DNA from: Bacillus oleivorans
GTDB taxonomy: Bacteria; Bacillota; Bacilli; Bacillales; JC228
Reading direction: 5' to 3'
Assembly (NCBI RefSeq): GCF_900207585.1
Contig: NZ_OAOP01000013.1
Coordinates: 1 to 64,000 of the forward strand
Length of the DNA stretch: 64,000 nucleotides
The notes beneath the pieces were generated by a model. The model ran no database searches. It saw only the letters and a program-made list of their open reading frames with translations, and was not told the DNA's origin. Made by a program: the position numbers and the translations under genes. Below, in pieces: positions 62,321-64,000 of the stretch (its first letter is position 1; each line of letters begins with the position of its first letter).

Positions 62321-63667
62321 TCAATATCTTGCCCCGCGCAATCTATAAAGGACAATCAGTAAAATAAACCAAACAGGGGTAATAAACAGGGCGACACGTG
62401 TATCTTCTGCTAGAGCAAGGACGACAAGGATAAATGCTAGGAAAGCAAGGGTTAGGTAGTTTGACAATGGGAAAAAAGGCATTTTGAATTTATTTACTTT
62501 TGCTAGTTCTGGCTTGGTTTTGCGGTATTTTAGGTGGCTGATGACTAAAATTCCCCAAATCCAAATGAAGCAAACGGTAGCTACACTTGAAACCAGTGTG
62601 AATACTCCTTCTGGCATGACATAGTTCAATACGACGGCAATTAGAATAACGACTGTTGAAAGGAATAATGCATTGGATGGGACTTTACGGTTATTCAGTT
62701 TTGAAAATCGTTCGGGTGCATTTTTTTCTTTGGAAAGTGAGTACATCATCCTGCTTGTACTAAAAATCGCGCTGTTTCCTGCCGAAGCCGCGGATGTTAA
62801 AACGACAAAATTTATAATACCAGCTGCAGCAGTAATCCCAACAGCCACGAAGACTTGGACGAATGGGCTTTCCAGTGGATCGACGGCAGTCCACGGATAT
62901 ATACTCATAATAACAACCAAGGCACCGACGTAGAAAATTAAAATCCGAATCGGGATATTATTGATTGCTTTTGGCATCACATATTCTGGATTTTCCGTTT
63001 CCCCAGCTGTTAGCCCTACAAGTTCAACACCAGCAAACGCAAACACCACCATTTGAAAGGAAAGGATAAACCCAGTCATTCCATTTGGGAACAATCCGCC
63101 ATGTGTCCATAGGTTGGTGAAACTGGATGGTCCCGCATCGGTTGAGAAGCCTCTCAGAATCATGAAGACTCCAATGACAATTAAACCCAGGATTGCGATG
63201 ACCTTAATAAGGGCGAACCAAAATTCCATTTCGCCAAAAAGCTTTACGGTAGTCAGGTTCATAATCAGTAAAATGACAAGTGCAATTAATCCTGGAATCC
63301 ATTGAGGTACATCAGGAAGCCAATATTGAGTATAAAGTCCAACAGCTGTTAAGTCAGCCATTGCGATGGTAATCCAGCTAAACCAATAGGTCCAGCCCGT
63401 GATAAAAGCAGGCAAATTACCTAAATAGTCCTGAACAATGTCAATAAAGGAATTGTACTCTAAATTAGTTAAGAGTAATTCTCCAAGTGAGCGCATAATC
63501 AAAAAGGCAAAAATCCCAGTGATTATGTAGGCAAATAGAATGGAGGGTCCCGCTAAATGAATCGATTTCCCTGCCCCAAGAAATAAACCAGTCCCAATCG
63601 CACCGCCAATCGCGATTAGCTGTACATGCCTATTTTTCAAACCCCTCGCAAGTTTTTCTTCATGCAT
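62321..63667 (-). CDS. Amino acid permease (APC superfamily, AAT type)
   Basis: The protein has 448 residues from ATG 63667, six bases after GGAGG; the ATG at 63673 touches that site. Twelve membrane helices are seen. The N-terminal RGLKNRHVQLIAIGGAIGTG, then LFLGAGKSIHLAGPSILFAY, is the AAT-family signature, and FAFAGVELVGLTAGETENPE is the helix-6 region. Members import amino acids with protons (GabP, CycA, AnsP, ProY types); the specific amino acid cannot be told. A half copy of the dispersed hairpin repeat lies just upstream. Confidence 0.87.
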   Translation of the reverse strand: MHEEKLARGLKNRHVQLIAIGGAIGTGLFLGAGKSIHLAGPSILFAYIITGIFAFLIMRSLGELLLTNLEYNSFIDIVQDYLGNLPAFITGWTYWFSWITIAMADLTAVGLYTQYWLPDVPQWIPGLIALVILLIMNLTTVKLFGEMEFWFALIKVIAILGLIVIGVFMILRGFSTDAGPSSFTNLWTHGGLFPNGMTGFILSFQMVVFAFAGVELVGLTAGETENPEYVMPKAINNIPIRILIFYVGALVVIMSIYPWTAVDPLESPFVQVFVAVGITAAAGIINFVVLTSAASAGNSAIFSTSRMMYSLSKEKNAPERFSKLNNRKVPSNALFLSTVVILIAVVLNYVMPEGVFTLVSSVATVCFIWIWGILVISHLKYRKTKPELAKVNKFKMPFFPLSNYLTLAFLAFILVVLALAEDTRVALFITPVWFILLIVLYRLRGARY

Positions 63668-63684
63668 CTGCATTCCTCCAAAGA

Positions 63685-63708
63685 AACATAGGGACGGTTC
63701 TGCTGTTT
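63685..63708. repeat. Half copy of the dispersed hairpin repeat
   Basis: atagggacggttctgctgtt matches one arm of the repeats at 133, 1258 and 2311 with one change (tctgctg for tcttctg). The second arm is missing. It lies in the permease upstream region. Confidence 0.6.
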
Positions 63709-63721
63709 CAAAATCCCTCAA

Positions 63722-64000
63722 TTCAATCGATTATTGATCTGACTAGTGTAGCAACCCGTCTATATTAAGCTTTGCTTCGACTCTATTTAGATTTGATGAC
63801 TTTCTCGTTCTTGAATAAGTTGCGGATTAAGGGAATAAAGATAGTCTGTCTCTGAAATTTTAGGACATGTCCTTCTATTTCTAACTAACTCAACTAGTGG
63901 TTATTAGTCAATTTTTCCACTTCCTGAACACATGTTAGGTTTTACAGACAACTGCCTAATTATTCAGGTTTTTAAGGGCACTTTTTCTGTGAAAATGGGT
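63722..64000. other. Right-edge intergenic region
   Basis: No gene, terminator or convincing promoter is visible. It contains the far upstream region of the amino acid permease gene. Confidence 0.4.

Overview
The window reads as a low-GC Gram-positive chromosome from the Bacillaceae (Bacillus, Neobacillus or Mesobacillus type). Grounds: strong AGGAGG-type ribosome sites, many TTG and GTG starts, lipoteichoic acid synthase, a SpoIIS toxin-antitoxin locus, YwbE, and dispersed hairpins built on 'gggacggttcttctgtttca'. I see no tRNA, rRNA or CRISPR array.

Layout. 1-95 is the end of an IS3-family element that continues off the left edge. 0.5-6.0 kb holds housekeeping genes: a LysM-CAP secreted protein, a GNAT acetyltransferase, peptidase T and lipoteichoic acid synthase. 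6.2-31.1 kb is a large catabolic island for organic (probably tri- or dicarboxylic) acids. It has a GntR regulator, a PrpD-like dehydratase, three PrpF-like isomerases, two isocitrate-lyase-superfamily enzymes, an AtuA-like (DUF1446) plus DUF4387 pair, two amidohydrolases, two Rieske proteins, a split AbrB-type membrane protein, a complete tripartite tricarboxylate transporter, a malate/lactate-type dehydrogenase, an RraA-type aldolase, a LysR regulator, a D-2-hydroxyacid dehydrogenase, a TcuA-like flavoprotein, an isocitrate/isopropylmalate-type dehydrogenase and an SLC13 permease. A GntR operator is shared by the regulator and the first operon. An 84-base promoter segment is duplicated in front of two other operons, so the island appears to be run by two local regulators. 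The likely logic is uptake of a polycarboxylate, oxidation (TcuA-like) or isomerisation (PrpF-like), hydration (PrpD-like), then C-C cleavage (lyase or aldolase). The exact substrate is not readable from sequence.

31.4-34.8 kb has an MFS exporter and a SpoIISA/SpoIISB module with a possible third small component. 35-42.5 kb is a divergent autoinducer-2 (lsr) locus: lsrACDB leftwards and lsrR-lsrK-cupin-lsrF rightwards. lsrK is cut to about one third of its length. Next comes a relic of a second lipoteichoic acid synthase gene joined to a decayed IS3 end of the same type as the left edge.

44.1-58.7 kb is an AT-rich defence island. A compact operon encodes a 1057-residue sigma-region-4-like protein, a phospholipase-D/DEAD-box helicase, a 56-residue protein, a DndD-like SMC ATPase and a 157-residue protein. 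It has Dnd-like restriction features but no phosphorothioation modification genes in view, and it is the best candidate for an undescribed system. A dead IS3 copy follows. Then come a Dam-type methylase overlapping a PD-(D/E)XK endonuclease, an IstB relic, a DpnA-type methylase, and a nuclease-like gene with a stop at codon 4.

58.8-64 kb returns to core-type genes: a secreted N-acyl-D-amino-acid deacylase, a zinc-ribbon membrane protein, a frameshifted small gene, YwbE with a basic partner, and an amino acid permease.
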